A stretch of DNA of 64,000 bases from the NCBI GenBank assembly GCA_023284085.1, contig JAKVHY010000014.1, positions 1 to 64,000 on the forward strand. The letters are read 5' to 3'. Below, one piece after another: positions 35,942-44,869 of this stretch (positions are counted from its first letter, which is position 1; each line of letters starts with the position of its first letter). The DNA comes from Shewanella benthica. GTDB lineage: Bacteria > Pseudomonadota > Gammaproteobacteria > Enterobacterales > Shewanellaceae. Below the pieces are notes generated by a model. It saw nothing but the letters and a program-made list of their open reading frames with translations. It was not told the origin of the DNA and ran no database searches. Position numbers and translations under genes: made by a program.

Positions 35942-36199
35942 CTAAGCTCGCTGTGATTCGATAAAGCTGGCCAGACTCGACACGCTATGAAAATGTGCCT
36001 TAGTGGCATCTGAATTGGCTTCGATTTTGACATCGAACTGCTTCTTTATCGCCAATCCAAGCTCCAGGGCATCGATTGAGTCTAGTCCCAGGCCTTCACC
36101 GAATAGCGCCGCCTCGGTGTCGATGTCATCGACAGTGACATCTTCGAGATCCAGGCAATCTATGATTAATTGTTTTATTTCGTTATGTAGTTTCATCAT
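35942..36199 (-). CDS. Acyl carrier protein 1 (APE)
   Basis: 85 residues. Ser41 in LGLDSIDALEL is the phosphopantetheine attachment site. The start overlaps the acyltransferase gene by 17 nt (two consecutive ATGs are possible). It is part of the two-ACP pair in the operon. Confidence 0.9.
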   Translation of the reverse strand: MMKLHNEIKQLIIDCLDLEDVTVDDIDTEAALFGEGLGLDSIDALELGLAIKKQFDVKIEANSDATKAHFHSVSSLASFIESQRA

Positions 36200-36989
36200 T
36201 TTCTAAGTTCGTCTTAAAGTAATCTTCCAGATCCCGTGTCAGTTGACGTGCCATTTTCGCATCGCCACCGGCAATCGCATCATACCTGATATGGTCGATG
36301 GTTTCGCCTACTTCGACTCGCATGCCTATGGTGCGACGGGGTATTTGATACCAGGCTTCTTGTTTACTCAAGCCTGGTGCATCGGTACGAAGAACCACAG
36401 GCAACAAATCTGTCTTGGTTCTTAGTGCAATATTGGCGGCGCCTCTGGCAAAGCTGTTAATGCTGGTGCCTAAGACTGTGCGTGTGCCTTCGGGGAAAAT
36501 AATTAAATTGGTGCCGCTTTTTAGCACATGCCTGCAATCTTCGAGTAGCAATTCGGCGCCTCGATTGGGGATATAGCCGGCACAGGCGACTACACCTCGC
36601 ATGAAAGGATTTCGCCAGATCCCTTGTTTAACGATACAGCCCGCGTTGGGCATCAAGCTGATCAACACCACCACATCGACCAGAGTGGGATGATTAACTA
36701 TGACCACTCTGCCTTTAGCCGAGGCGAGGCGCGCTATATTATCAGGACTAACCTTGATGACCCCCGTCCAGGTCAGCATATAAACGAAACCGCGAAACAT
36801 GATGTGCACCGCTTTCTGTACACGGCGGATTCGCTCTAATTCTGTGCCTGGCCAGAATCTCAACAGAGGTAAGATGGTTAACGAGCTCAGCAATCCACCG
36901 ATACCGAAGGTGATATAACAACTGACGCCGCCTATCCATCTGGGAACATAGGCTAGCCCAGTTAATCTGACTGCAGGCGTATCAGTCAA
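36183..36989 (-). CDS. 1-acylglycerol-3-phosphate acyltransferase-like protein (ApeD-like)
   Basis: 268 residues. PlsC/LPLAT family: HX4D motif NHPTLVD (about 99-105) and FPEGTRT (about 174-180) are intact, and two N-terminal hydrophobic stretches anchor it in the inner membrane. In APE clusters this enzyme is thought to acylate the pigment's lipid anchor. Overlaps with genes on both sides support one transcript. Confidence 0.88.
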   Translation of the reverse strand: MTDTPAVRLTGLAYVPRWIGGVSCYITFGIGGLLSSLTILPLLRFWPGTELERIRRVQKAVHIMFRGFVYMLTWTGVIKVSPDNIARLASAKGRVVIVNHPTLVDVVVLISLMPNAGCIVKQGIWRNPFMRGVVACAGYIPNRGAELLLEDCRHVLKSGTNLIIFPEGTRTVLGTSINSFARGAANIALRTKTDLLPVVLRTDAPGLSKQEAWYQIPRRTIGMRVEVGETIDHIRYDAIAGGDAKMARQLTRDLEDYFKTNLENDETT

Positions 36990-37698
36990 AGCTGAGTTGC
37001 CAATGATAGTTACCCAAATTACCGGCTAGAGGCCTGGCAACAGACAAGCCATGTACTAGCTCACCATAACTAATATTTTTCCCTTCCTGGGTCTGATTGA
37101 GCGTTAATTGAGGCTGGGTACATGTCTCATCGTATCGCTTGAGAACTAAGGCGAGAGAGAGGGGAAGGTCTATTTCATCAACAAACTGTGTGTATATGTC
37201 AGGCACAGGCTGATCGCCGAAGACGAGTAATACCGGCGTTGGATCTTCATAGAGCTGGGCATATGCTTCGATAAGCGCCTGTGGCAAGCTTTCTTCACCC
37301 GCGGCAATAGAAGTCGATGGGGCTCGATTATCCGTAAGAATACTGTAAATACCGCTTGCGGTGTTGTGCACTGATTGGCTAAAGGCCGTCGGAGAAAGAG
37401 GTTCTTCTGCTACTAGGTTGTCCAGTAAGCCTAGGGTGCGATGTAACTCTCCGTGCCTGGAGGCAAAAATTGTGCGGCATGAATTAGCTGCATCGGCCTG
37501 AAATGCGGCCTCGAGTTGCATCTTAGTCAAGGCGCTATAGCGTCGTCGCTTCATCGCTGGGACTTGAGCTAATTTAGGTGCATCAGGCAGGGAGGAGTTT
37601 TGCTGATCATCGGAACTTTGCCAATGCTGCCAATCTTGGGGTTGCTGACGTCGGGGGGACCAGGCTCCCCAAGAACAAATGTTAAACCTTAACTGCAA
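36982..37698 (-). CDS. Beta-ketoacyl synthase-like chain length factor (ApeC-like)
   Basis: 238 residues. Similar only to the N-terminal half of ketosynthases (Ketoacyl-synt_2). The place of the active Cys is taken by SVHNTASG, so it should not condense by itself. It is likely to pair with a full KS to set chain length. It is the first gene of the operon on the minus strand; a 226-nt gap upstream should hold the promoter. No methyltransferase gene, common in other APE clusters, lies here. Confidence 0.82.
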   Translation of the reverse strand: MQLRFNICSWGAWSPRRQQPQDWQHWQSSDDQQNSSLPDAPKLAQVPAMKRRRYSALTKMQLEAAFQADAANSCRTIFASRHGELHRTLGLLDNLVAEEPLSPTAFSQSVHNTASGIYSILTDNRAPSTSIAAGEESLPQALIEAYAQLYEDPTPVLLVFGDQPVPDIYTQFVDEIDLPLSLALVLKRYDETCTQPQLTLNQTQEGKNISYGELVHGLSVARPLAGNLGNYHWQLSFD

Positions 37699-37883
37699 CG
37701 GAATGCCTCTAACACGACTAATAAAAATTAAGAATGTAACCTGTTATACCAATAGATTATCTAGTCAATTCCCTAGCCAGCTAATTGTTATTTGAAGGTT
37801 ATTCTACACTAGATTAACTGGGATGATGAAGTGTTTTGATATATAGGTGTTGCCGACATGTATACACTTGTGTAGTCTCAAGT

Positions 37884-37914
37884 GTTAAAGCCCGCAGCCT
37901 GAGCTGCGGCTTGA
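37884..37914 (-). terminator. Probable terminator after the DUF3014 gene
   Basis: Stem aagccgcagc/gctgcgggctt on the minus strand with a tcag loop and a short T run. It lies about 12 nt after the stop at 37925. The remaining ~185 nt up to 37698 presumably contain the APE promoter, but I could not assign clear -35/-10 boxes. Confidence 0.6.
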
Positions 37915-37924
37915 TTTGTTGGGG

Positions 37925-38779
37925 TTAGCCTGCTAAATATCTTTTCAGCTTACGCAGTGCCGCTTTCACTTTCTTGGTGTTTTCAGGACCCATGCGCACC
38001 AGAAGTTTCTGCGCGTTGGGTAGTGCTTCGAGCTGAGGATCGACAAACTGATAGTTTACGCTGACGCCATCTAGTTCAATGGGCTGCTCTATGACAGGTG
38101 CCGCCAGCATGATGTCGATCGCTTGCAGTAACCTCTGATTGAAGCTCATGTCACCGTAGCCTAATTCCTCGAATGCCTCTTCAAGCAAGGGTGTTAGCTC
38201 CTTGTAGGTCGCTGCGAGTTGTTGTTCATCTAAGTTGGCGACAAAATTGGCGTACAGATCATATCTGTGATAGCTATCGGGGTTAAGATAGGTCTTGTTG
38301 GTTATGTCAGAAACGGTGAAGATTCTTTCGGGGGCCTTGAGAGGGCTCACTTTTCGTGCCAGTTCACCCTGAGCTAAGTTATCGACGAAGACCACGAAAT
38401 GCCTGACCAGATCTTTCTCCACTAGCAGTGGCTCGATCTTCATGCCATCGGCAATTTCGACCGTTTTCTTATGTACGTAGCCATCGCTGTTACTTAGCGT
38501 TGGCAGAGGCTCCACTTGAACTTGTGGTTCTACCTCGATGATTTTAGGCTCTATGACGTCTTCAATCACAGGTTCCGGAATATCCGCAATCGTTACCAGG
38601 GGCTCTTCTGGAATAATATCCTTCACTTCAACAGGCTGTGGCACAGGCTCACTGGCTTGGAAATAATAATAGGCGCCTCCCGCAATGATCGCCGCAACTG
38701 CAACGGCAACAATGGCTAAGGTATTGGTATTCGCTGACTTCTCTTGTGGCGCGATTCTATCTTCTTGATTGACTTGCAT
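37925..38779 (-). CDS. DUF3014 membrane-anchored protein
   Basis: 284 residues. One N-terminal membrane helix (about 22-44, TLAIVAVAVAAIIAGGAYYYF), then a Pro/Glu/Val-rich spacer (about 45-95) and a C-terminal DUF3014 domain (about 100-284) in the periplasm. The function is unknown. It is monocistronic between recG and the APE operon. Confidence 0.85.
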   Translation of the reverse strand: MQVNQEDRIAPQEKSANTNTLAIVAVAVAAIIAGGAYYYFQASEPVPQPVEVKDIIPEEPLVTIADIPEPVIEDVIEPKIIEVEPQVQVEPLPTLSNSDGYVHKKTVEIADGMKIEPLLVEKDLVRHFVVFVDNLAQGELARKVSPLKAPERIFTVSDITNKTYLNPDSYHRYDLYANFVANLDEQQLAATYKELTPLLEEAFEELGYGDMSFNQRLLQAIDIMLAAPVIEQPIELDGVSVNYQFVDPQLEALPNAQKLLVRMGPENTKKVKAALRKLKRYLAG

Positions 38780-38931
38780 GTAATACCCTTTGTAAATAGG
38801 ACTCGGTTACAGGAGGTGGCAGCTCTAAGAGAGCTTCTCCATTTTGCAAAATTTAGCGGCCTTGTCTATATGTATTGGCCGAATTAAAGAATAATTAATC
38901 GAATAAAAATAAACGGATTTATGCTCGCCCT

Positions 38932-41007
38932 CTAAGCTTGGACGTACTGCTCTCGATCACCCAGCCAGCGTTGCACTATGCCATCGACATTATCCGGGAC
39001 CTGTTCCATGATATGTACGGCCAGTTTCTGAATGTGGGGGATCAGTGCCTGGTCTCGAACCAGATCAGCAATCTTCATGTCGGCAATGCCAGTCTGCTTG
39101 GTCCCTAATACTTCGCCCGGGCCCCTGATCTCCAGATCCTTCTGAGCTATGATGAAGCCATCGTTGCTACTCCTAAGTACCCCCAATCGCTTGGTCGCCG
39201 TCGGTGATAAGGGCGCCTTATACATGAGTACGCAGTGACTGGCGACGGCGCCTCGACCGACTCGTCCCCTGAGTTGATGTAATTGAGCCAGGCCTAAACG
39301 TTCCGGGTTTTCTATGATCATCAGGCTGGCATTGGGAACATCTACCCCCACTTCTATGACTGTGGTGGCCACCAGGAGGTGCAGTTCGCCAGATTTGAAT
39401 TCGGCCATGATGGCCTTTTTCTCGGCGGACTTCATGCGGCCATGGATCAAGCCAATTTTGAGTTCGGGCAGTGCCAACGTCAGCTCTGCGGCGGTATCTT
39501 CTGCCGCCTGGCATTCCAGTACTTCCGACTCTTCGATCAAGGTGCATACCCAGTAGGTCTGTCTACCATCATAGGTGGCGGCATGGCGGACTCTCTCTAT
39601 GACCTCATTGCGTCTCATGTCGGCAACGGCTACGGTTGTCACCGGAGTTCGCCCGGGCGGCAACTCGTCTATCACAGAGGTATCGAGATCGGCATAGGCC
39701 GTCATGGCCAAGGTGCGCGGAATTGGCGTAGCAGTCATGATCAATTGATGGGGATGGAAGCCCTGGCTAATGCCTTTCTCTCGCAGACCAAGTCGCTGAT
39801 GAACGCCGAATCTATGTTGTTCATCTATGATGATCAGGGCAAGATTATTGAAGACGACCTGCTCCTGAAAAATGGCATGGGTGCCGATAACGATATTAGC
39901 CGTACCGGACTCAATATCTTGCAAAGATTGTGCTCTGGCCTTGCCCTTGAGCTTACCGGCTAGCCAGCCGACTTTTAGTCCGAGAGGCTCAAACCAGAGG
40001 GTAAAGTTCTCAACGTGCTGTTCGGCTAACAATTCTGTCGGAGCCATCATGGCTACCTGATAGCCATTTTCTATGGCTTGCAATGCCGCTAAGGCTGCCA
40101 CTAATGTCTTACCCGAGCCCACATCTCCCTGAACCAGACGCATCATAGGCGAACTTTTTTCGAGATCGCTGCAGATTTCAACGCCGACTCTCTGTTGCGC
40201 CCCGGTAGGCTTAAATGGCAGTGCCTTCAGGAAAGGGTTGAGTAGTTTACCTGTTGCCGCGAGGCTCACAGCATGATCGCGATTGCTGCGTTGACGCAAT
40301 TTGAGCATGCTGAGGTTATGAGCCAGGAGTTCCTCTTGGATCAAGCGTTGCTGCGCTGGGTGGTGACCTTGCTCAAGATCGAACTGGGAAACTTGGTTGT
40401 TGGGTCGATGTAATAGCTGTAAAGCCGCATTGAGACTCAGGTTATTCGGTTGCAGTTGCGGTGGGAGTAGTTCCTGCAATCCGCCTCCGTCGAGCATGGC
40501 CAAGGCTTGATCTGTCAGCTTTATCCAGCTTGCCTGCTTTAAGCCTTCGGTTGTCGGATAAACAGGTGTCAGGGTATCACTCATTACCTGATCGGCATCG
40601 CCGTGAATGAGTTTATATTCGGGGTGGATTATCTCGGCTTGATGTTTGCCGCGACGTATCTCACCATAAGCCCTGATGGTCATGCCATTCTCTAGACCAT
40701 TCTTCTGCGCCACAGAAAAATTAAAAAACCTGAGGGTTAAGTAGCCAGTGTCATCTCGTACCGTACAGGTCATCATGCGCTTACGCCCTTGGATGATCTG
40801 ACTGGACTGGATCACGGCTTCTATGGTGCCGTAACTGCCTGGATAGAGTGAAGCTATGGGATATATTTGAGTGCGGTCTTCATATCTTAATGGCAGGTGG
40901 AATAGTAGATCTTGTATCGTGTGGATGCCGAGTTTAGCCAGACGTTCGGCCATCTTCTTGGCAACGCCCTTAAGATCTGTGACAGGAACAAGATCGAGTC
41001 TCTTCAC
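38932..41007 (-). CDS. recG: ATP-dependent DNA helicase RecG
   Basis: About 691 residues from the GTG at 41007; a longer ATG frame to 41052 adds 15 residues unlike family N-termini, so the GTG start is favoured. RecG drives fork reversal and branch migration. An OB-fold wedge domain (about 50-150), Walker A GDVGSGKT (about 300), DEQHRF (about 400), TATPIPRT and the C-terminal motif VGRGAVASH are all visible. In E. coli it follows trmH in the spoT operon; here about 10 kb of other genes separate them. Confidence 0.95.
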   Translation of the reverse strand: MKRLDLVPVTDLKGVAKKMAERLAKLGIHTIQDLLFHLPLRYEDRTQIYPIASLYPGSYGTIEAVIQSSQIIQGRKRMMTCTVRDDTGYLTLRFFNFSVAQKNGLENGMTIRAYGEIRRGKHQAEIIHPEYKLIHGDADQVMSDTLTPVYPTTEGLKQASWIKLTDQALAMLDGGGLQELLPPQLQPNNLSLNAALQLLHRPNNQVSQFDLEQGHHPAQQRLIQEELLAHNLSMLKLRQRSNRDHAVSLAATGKLLNPFLKALPFKPTGAQQRVGVEICSDLEKSSPMMRLVQGDVGSGKTLVAALAALQAIENGYQVAMMAPTELLAEQHVENFTLWFEPLGLKVGWLAGKLKGKARAQSLQDIESGTANIVIGTHAIFQEQVVFNNLALIIIDEQHRFGVHQRLGLREKGISQGFHPHQLIMTATPIPRTLAMTAYADLDTSVIDELPPGRTPVTTVAVADMRRNEVIERVRHAATYDGRQTYWVCTLIEESEVLECQAAEDTAAELTLALPELKIGLIHGRMKSAEKKAIMAEFKSGELHLLVATTVIEVGVDVPNASLMIIENPERLGLAQLHQLRGRVGRGAVASHCVLMYKAPLSPTATKRLGVLRSSNDGFIIAQKDLEIRGPGEVLGTKQTGIADMKIADLVRDQALIPHIQKLAVHIMEQVPDNVDGIVQRWLGDREQYVQA

Positions 41008-41124
41008 GCCCGGTACCCATTTTATCAATTGAATGTTATCTGAGCAAAACACTCAAACACTGTATTTATATACATATACTATCAGATAAACCCATGATGG
41101 CAACGTTAGGGCTGATTTAACCCT

Positions 41125-41724
41125 TTATAGCCAGCCTTTTTGTCTTGCTATTCGGGCTGCATCGATTCTATTGCTTGCGTTAAGTTTGCCGATCGCCTCC
41201 GAGAGGTAATTGCGTACCGTGCCCTCAGCGATGAAGAGGTTGGTGGCTATTTCGGCCGTTGTTTTCCCCTCTCCAGCTAAACGAAGTGCACGACGCTCTT
41301 TGTCATTGAGGGGATCAATCTCATCACCTATGGCCATGACAGCCAGTTCAGGATCGATAACCCGTTTACCTGCCATCACTTGTTTTATTGTATGAATAAG
41401 GCTGTCAGAGGGGGCATCTTTGAGCAAGAATCCTCCGGCACCAGATTCGATGGCGCGTTTGATATAACCGGCTCTGCCGAAGGTGGTGAGAATAATGACC
41501 TTGGTGGGTGAGTCTTGCCTTTGGCACCATTTAGCCAGTTCGAGCCCGGTTAATCCCGGCATTTCAATATCGGTTAGCAGAAGATCATAGCGGTTGGCTT
41601 TGAGTAGAGATAGGGCTTCATTTCCGTCACAAGCTTGCGTGATTTCAAATTCACCATCTAAGCTTAAAAGTGCAGCCAGTGCGCCTCTGACCATAGCCTG
41701 ATCTTCTGCCAATAAAATTTTCAT
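41125..41724 (-). CDS. LuxR/NarL-family response regulator
   Basis: 199 residues. Receiver domain with phospho-acceptor D52 (LLLTDIEMPG) and a LuxR-type helix-turn-helix (about 135-190: AGEGKTTAEIATNLFIAEGTVRNY in part). It sits 14 nt downstream of its kinase gene. The pair is DesR/DesK-like, so membrane state is one possible signal, but the genes controlled are unknown. Confidence 0.88.
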   Translation of the reverse strand: MKILLAEDQAMVRGALAALLSLDGEFEITQACDGNEALSLLKANRYDLLLTDIEMPGLTGLELAKWCQRQDSPTKVIILTTFGRAGYIKRAIESGAGGFLLKDAPSDSLIHTIKQVMAGKRVIDPELAVMAIGDEIDPLNDKERRALRLAGEGKTTAEIATNLFIAEGTVRNYLSEAIGKLNASNRIDAARIARQKGWL

Positions 41725-41738
41725 CCCCGAGTGACTCC

Positions 41739-42839
41739 TTATGATGCTTGCTGAGGTGGCAGCGTGATGGTGAATCTACTTTGCTGATCCACCATGTAAT
41801 CTAACTTTCCCTGAACGTCTTTCAAGCGCTCTCTTATGCCTTTTAAACCATTACCTTCAACAATTTTTTCTGCTTTACCGTTATCTGTGATGCTTATGGT
41901 GAGCTCGTCTGCTGATGTGTTAAAAGTAAGGCTACAATGATCGGCCCGACTATGGCGGATCACATTATTGCAAAGCTCTGTGAGACTTAAAATAACTTGA
42001 GTTTCAAGTTTGAGGGGGAGTAGGGGAATATCTCCCTCCAGGCTCACGCTTAATCCCTTGTCTCGCAAAATTTGGCAGAGTTGCATGACACTGGAACTCA
42101 GTCCTTTATGTTTGTAGCCCGAGACGGTTTGCCGTACCTGACTCAAGCTATCTCTGGATATTTCGTTTAATTCTTTTAGATGTACTTTAGCCTGCTCAAT
42201 TAGATTTTTGTCTAAGAGCTTTGCGGCCAACTCGGCCTTCAGAGAGATGCTGGATAGATTGTGACCCATGATGTCATGGAGATCTCTTGCGATACGTTCT
42301 CGCTCCAACATGGTGGCCAACTGACTGATTTCGGCCTGACTCTTCTGTTCACGACATTGAGCTTCGACACGCTTTCGCTCGGCGACGCCGAATAAGCCCA
42401 CCCCAGCGATCAGCAGTCCACCGTAAGTGATAAAGTAATAATGATTTATTTCCAGAAATAAAGTGAGCGCAGCAAGCAGTGCCACAAAGCCTAGCAGGCT
42501 GATAAAAGCCGTTCTCAGTGGATAGTAGAAACCGATGAAGAAGCCGGCGAAGGTGAATAGAGAGAGGGAGCCGGTATTGATCGGAGTAATCGCTATGCCC
42601 AGAATTATCATGGCTAGAATGGGATAGATAGCTTTATCTTTCGGGCTACGATATGCCCAAAAATAACAATAAATGAAGGGGACCAGAGTTAGCAGGCTTA
42701 TGGCTACTTTCCAGATAGGCTTGTCACCTATGAACAGAGGGATCAGATAGAAAATTAGGTTTACCAGATAAACCCAGGCGAGTTTATCTTCAGGTGAACG
42801 CTGGTTTGAATCGGCGATAGTATCAAGGTTATTCATCAC
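41739..42839 (-). CDS. DesK-like sensor histidine kinase
   Basis: 366 residues. Five or six N-terminal membrane helices (about 22-153) with almost no periplasmic loop, then a HisKA_3 domain with the phospho-His at 188 (ARDLHDIMGHNLSSI) and a HATPase domain (GNGLKGIRERL, about 325). The architecture resembles DesK, which senses membrane fluidity; that function is an analogy here. It is followed by its response regulator and preceded by a TPR gene. Confidence 0.88.
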   Translation of the reverse strand: MMNNLDTIADSNQRSPEDKLAWVYLVNLIFYLIPLFIGDKPIWKVAISLLTLVPFIYCYFWAYRSPKDKAIYPILAMIILGIAITPINTGSLSLFTFAGFFIGFYYPLRTAFISLLGFVALLAALTLFLEINHYYFITYGGLLIAGVGLFGVAERKRVEAQCREQKSQAEISQLATMLERERIARDLHDIMGHNLSSISLKAELAAKLLDKNLIEQAKVHLKELNEISRDSLSQVRQTVSGYKHKGLSSSVMQLCQILRDKGLSVSLEGDIPLLPLKLETQVILSLTELCNNVIRHSRADHCSLTFNTSADELTISITDNGKAEKIVEGNGLKGIRERLKDVQGKLDYMVDQQSRFTITLPPQQAS

Positions 42840-42892
42840 TCTTTCCTTTGAGATAAGGCCGCTCAGCTCATCACTAAGCGGCCTGATTCTGG

Positions 42893-43591
42893 TTACTGGT
42901 TTGCGTCTCTGTCTTGTTTGAGTAGGAAGAGAGCCCAGGTATAATCCGTCTGCACATTAACCGCCGCATGCCAGTCGTCAAGCGCACCTTGTTTATCGCC
43001 ACTATTTTGTTTGGCCAGTCCTCGCCAGGTATACGCCTCGGCGTGACCCCAACAGATGTTATCGCAAGGATTCGCAAAGAGATCAATAGCCTTACTGCTT
43101 AAGCTAACAGCATTTTCCATGCTGCCACCATAGGCTGCCGGCGTATTGAACGCCGAGATGGCTTTAATCAACAGGACTCTGGGATTATCGGGTTCCAGCG
43201 TTTGCGCCTGATTTAGACTAGTGCCTACCTTGGGACCATAGATGGCACCTTTACTGGTATCCAGACCTATCTGCATACCATAGACCGAGGCTAACAGGGC
43301 TAGGTTTTCCGCGTTGGCAGAGCCTTGAGTCAGGTCTTCCAGCTGATTTTGTGCCTTGTTTAATGCGGCGCTTGCCAGTGTAGGCTGACCGAGTATGTTG
43401 GCACTTATGGCTAAACGATAGTTTGCATAAGCCTTATCATAATCTTGGCTTTGCTCACCGAGTGCTTCTAGTTGTGCCAGGTTCATGGTGTTGGCTGCTG
43501 CATCTATGGCGGTGATCTGATTTGCGCTAACGGGCAAGGTAAAGATTGCCGCTGTGCTGATGAGGGTGCCGACCAATAAGAACGTCTGCAT
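42893..43591 (-). CDS. Periplasmic TPR-like protein
   Basis: 232 residues. A signal peptide (cleavage near SAN, about 23) is followed by helical repeats with TPR spacing across about 40-220 and a Cys pair (ANPCDNICWG). It lies 53 nt upstream of the kinase gene on the same strand. It may be an accessory to that two-component system, but this is only positional evidence. Confidence 0.75.
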   Translation of the reverse strand: MQTFLLVGTLISTAAIFTLPVSANQITAIDAAANTMNLAQLEALGEQSQDYDKAYANYRLAISANILGQPTLASAALNKAQNQLEDLTQGSANAENLALLASVYGMQIGLDTSKGAIYGPKVGTSLNQAQTLEPDNPRVLLIKAISAFNTPAAYGGSMENAVSLSSKAIDLFANPCDNICWGHAEAYTWRGLAKQNSGDKQGALDDWHAAVNVQTDYTWALFLLKQDRDANQ

Positions 43592-43754
43592 ATGTTTCTC
43601 CTTGTAGTCCCGAGTGCTCGGGTGGATTAAGTCCCTTTATGGGGTCAGGACTAGTATCAAAGAGATTGGCAGAAACTTGCAGACACAAAGGTCATAAGAT
43701 CATGATGACATTTGTCACCATGATCTTATTCTCAGGCTATAGATGAGTTGAATA

Positions 43755-44687
43755 TTAGGCTGAGGCTTGAACGATTAGATAGCCCATATAGCTGAGATAA
43801 GTGATTAGCAGTATGGCTCCTTCGCGGCGGCCTATCCTGAATCCTGTCCAGGCGAAGGGCAGTAAAATCAGGGATAGCGCCAGCATGACGATAAAATCGA
43901 AATCCTGAATACCGGCGGAGGCAATAGGATGAACCAGGGCGGTTACACCTAAGATACCCAAAATATTGAACAGGTTAGAGCCGACGATGTTGCCTATGGC
44001 TATGTCACTCTCTCCTTTACGCGCGGCCACAATTGAAGTGACTAGCTCAGGCATGCTGGTGCCTATGGCGACTATGGTTAACCCTATGATGACTTCACTG
44101 ATCCCAAATGTCCTGGCGAGATCGACCGCACCATCGACGAAGAGTATGCCACCGCTGACGAGCATGGCGATACCTATGATAATAAACAACACAGAAAGCA
44201 CAGGTTTTTGTGGACTATCATCTATCTCTTCGCTGTCACCACCATTGCGTGAGCTGATATAGCTGAAGCTGAGATAGCCGACTAATAAGCTGAAGAGCAG
44301 GGCGCCATCCCAGAAGCTGAGATCGCCATCGACGAGTAAGCCCCAGAAGAGCATAGAGGCAGCGATCATGATGGGGATATCACGCTTGACCATCTGTGAC
44401 TTAACCTGGATTGGACGTATGAGGGCTGTTATTGCCAAGATGAGTCCTATGTTGGCGATGTTAGAGCCAATGACATTACCTAAGGCTATGCCGCTATTGC
44501 CAGCCAGGGCAGATTTTAAGCTCACGGCTAGTTCGGGGGCGCTGGTACCGAAGGCGACTATGGTAAGGCCGATAATCAGAGGTGCAATGCCCAGTCTGAG
44601 AGCGATAGCGCTGGCGCCTCGCACTAAAGCTTCGGCACCTAAGGTGAGGATCACGAAGCCACCTATGATATAGAGAGCGATTAACAT
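43755..44687 (-). CDS. Calcium/sodium antiporter (YrbG family)
   Basis: 310 residues. CaCA-family exchanger in the inner membrane: two homologous halves, each with the alpha-repeat, VAFGTSAPELAVSL (about 46-59) and VAIGTSMPELVTSI (about 205-218), followed by GNVIGSNIANIGL and GNIVGSNLFNILG. About ten membrane helices. It exports Ca2+ in exchange for Na+ or H+. It is monocistronic. Confidence 0.9.
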   Translation of the reverse strand: MLIALYIIGGFVILTLGAEALVRGASAIALRLGIAPLIIGLTIVAFGTSAPELAVSLKSALAGNSGIALGNVIGSNIANIGLILAITALIRPIQVKSQMVKRDIPIMIAASMLFWGLLVDGDLSFWDGALLFSLLVGYLSFSYISSRNGGDSEEIDDSPQKPVLSVLFIIIGIAMLVSGGILFVDGAVDLARTFGISEVIIGLTIVAIGTSMPELVTSIVAARKGESDIAIGNIVGSNLFNILGILGVTALVHPIASAGIQDFDFIVMLALSLILLPFAWTGFRIGRREGAILLITYLSYMGYLIVQASA

Positions 44688-44813
44688 CTTAGTTCCAATT
44701 ATCCTGTGGTAAATTTTCGATTAGCTAGCTTAAAGTTTTTTCACCATAAGGCAAACATTAATGTCATATTATGTCATTAATGTTTCTATAGGTTTCAGAT
44801 TGGGTGATTACAT

Positions 44814-44842
44814 AGAAAAGCACGCTCGGCGCGTGCTTTTCT
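44814..44842 (-). terminator. Terminator after the acyl-CoA ligase gene
   Basis: Stem agaaaagcacgc/gcgtgcttttct with a short loop; the minus strand continues with T-rich sequence. It lies about 28 nt after the ligase stop and could also work on the + strand. Confidence 0.75.
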
Positions 44843-44869
44843 ACTATTTTGTCTTAAATAGAGTCAGAA

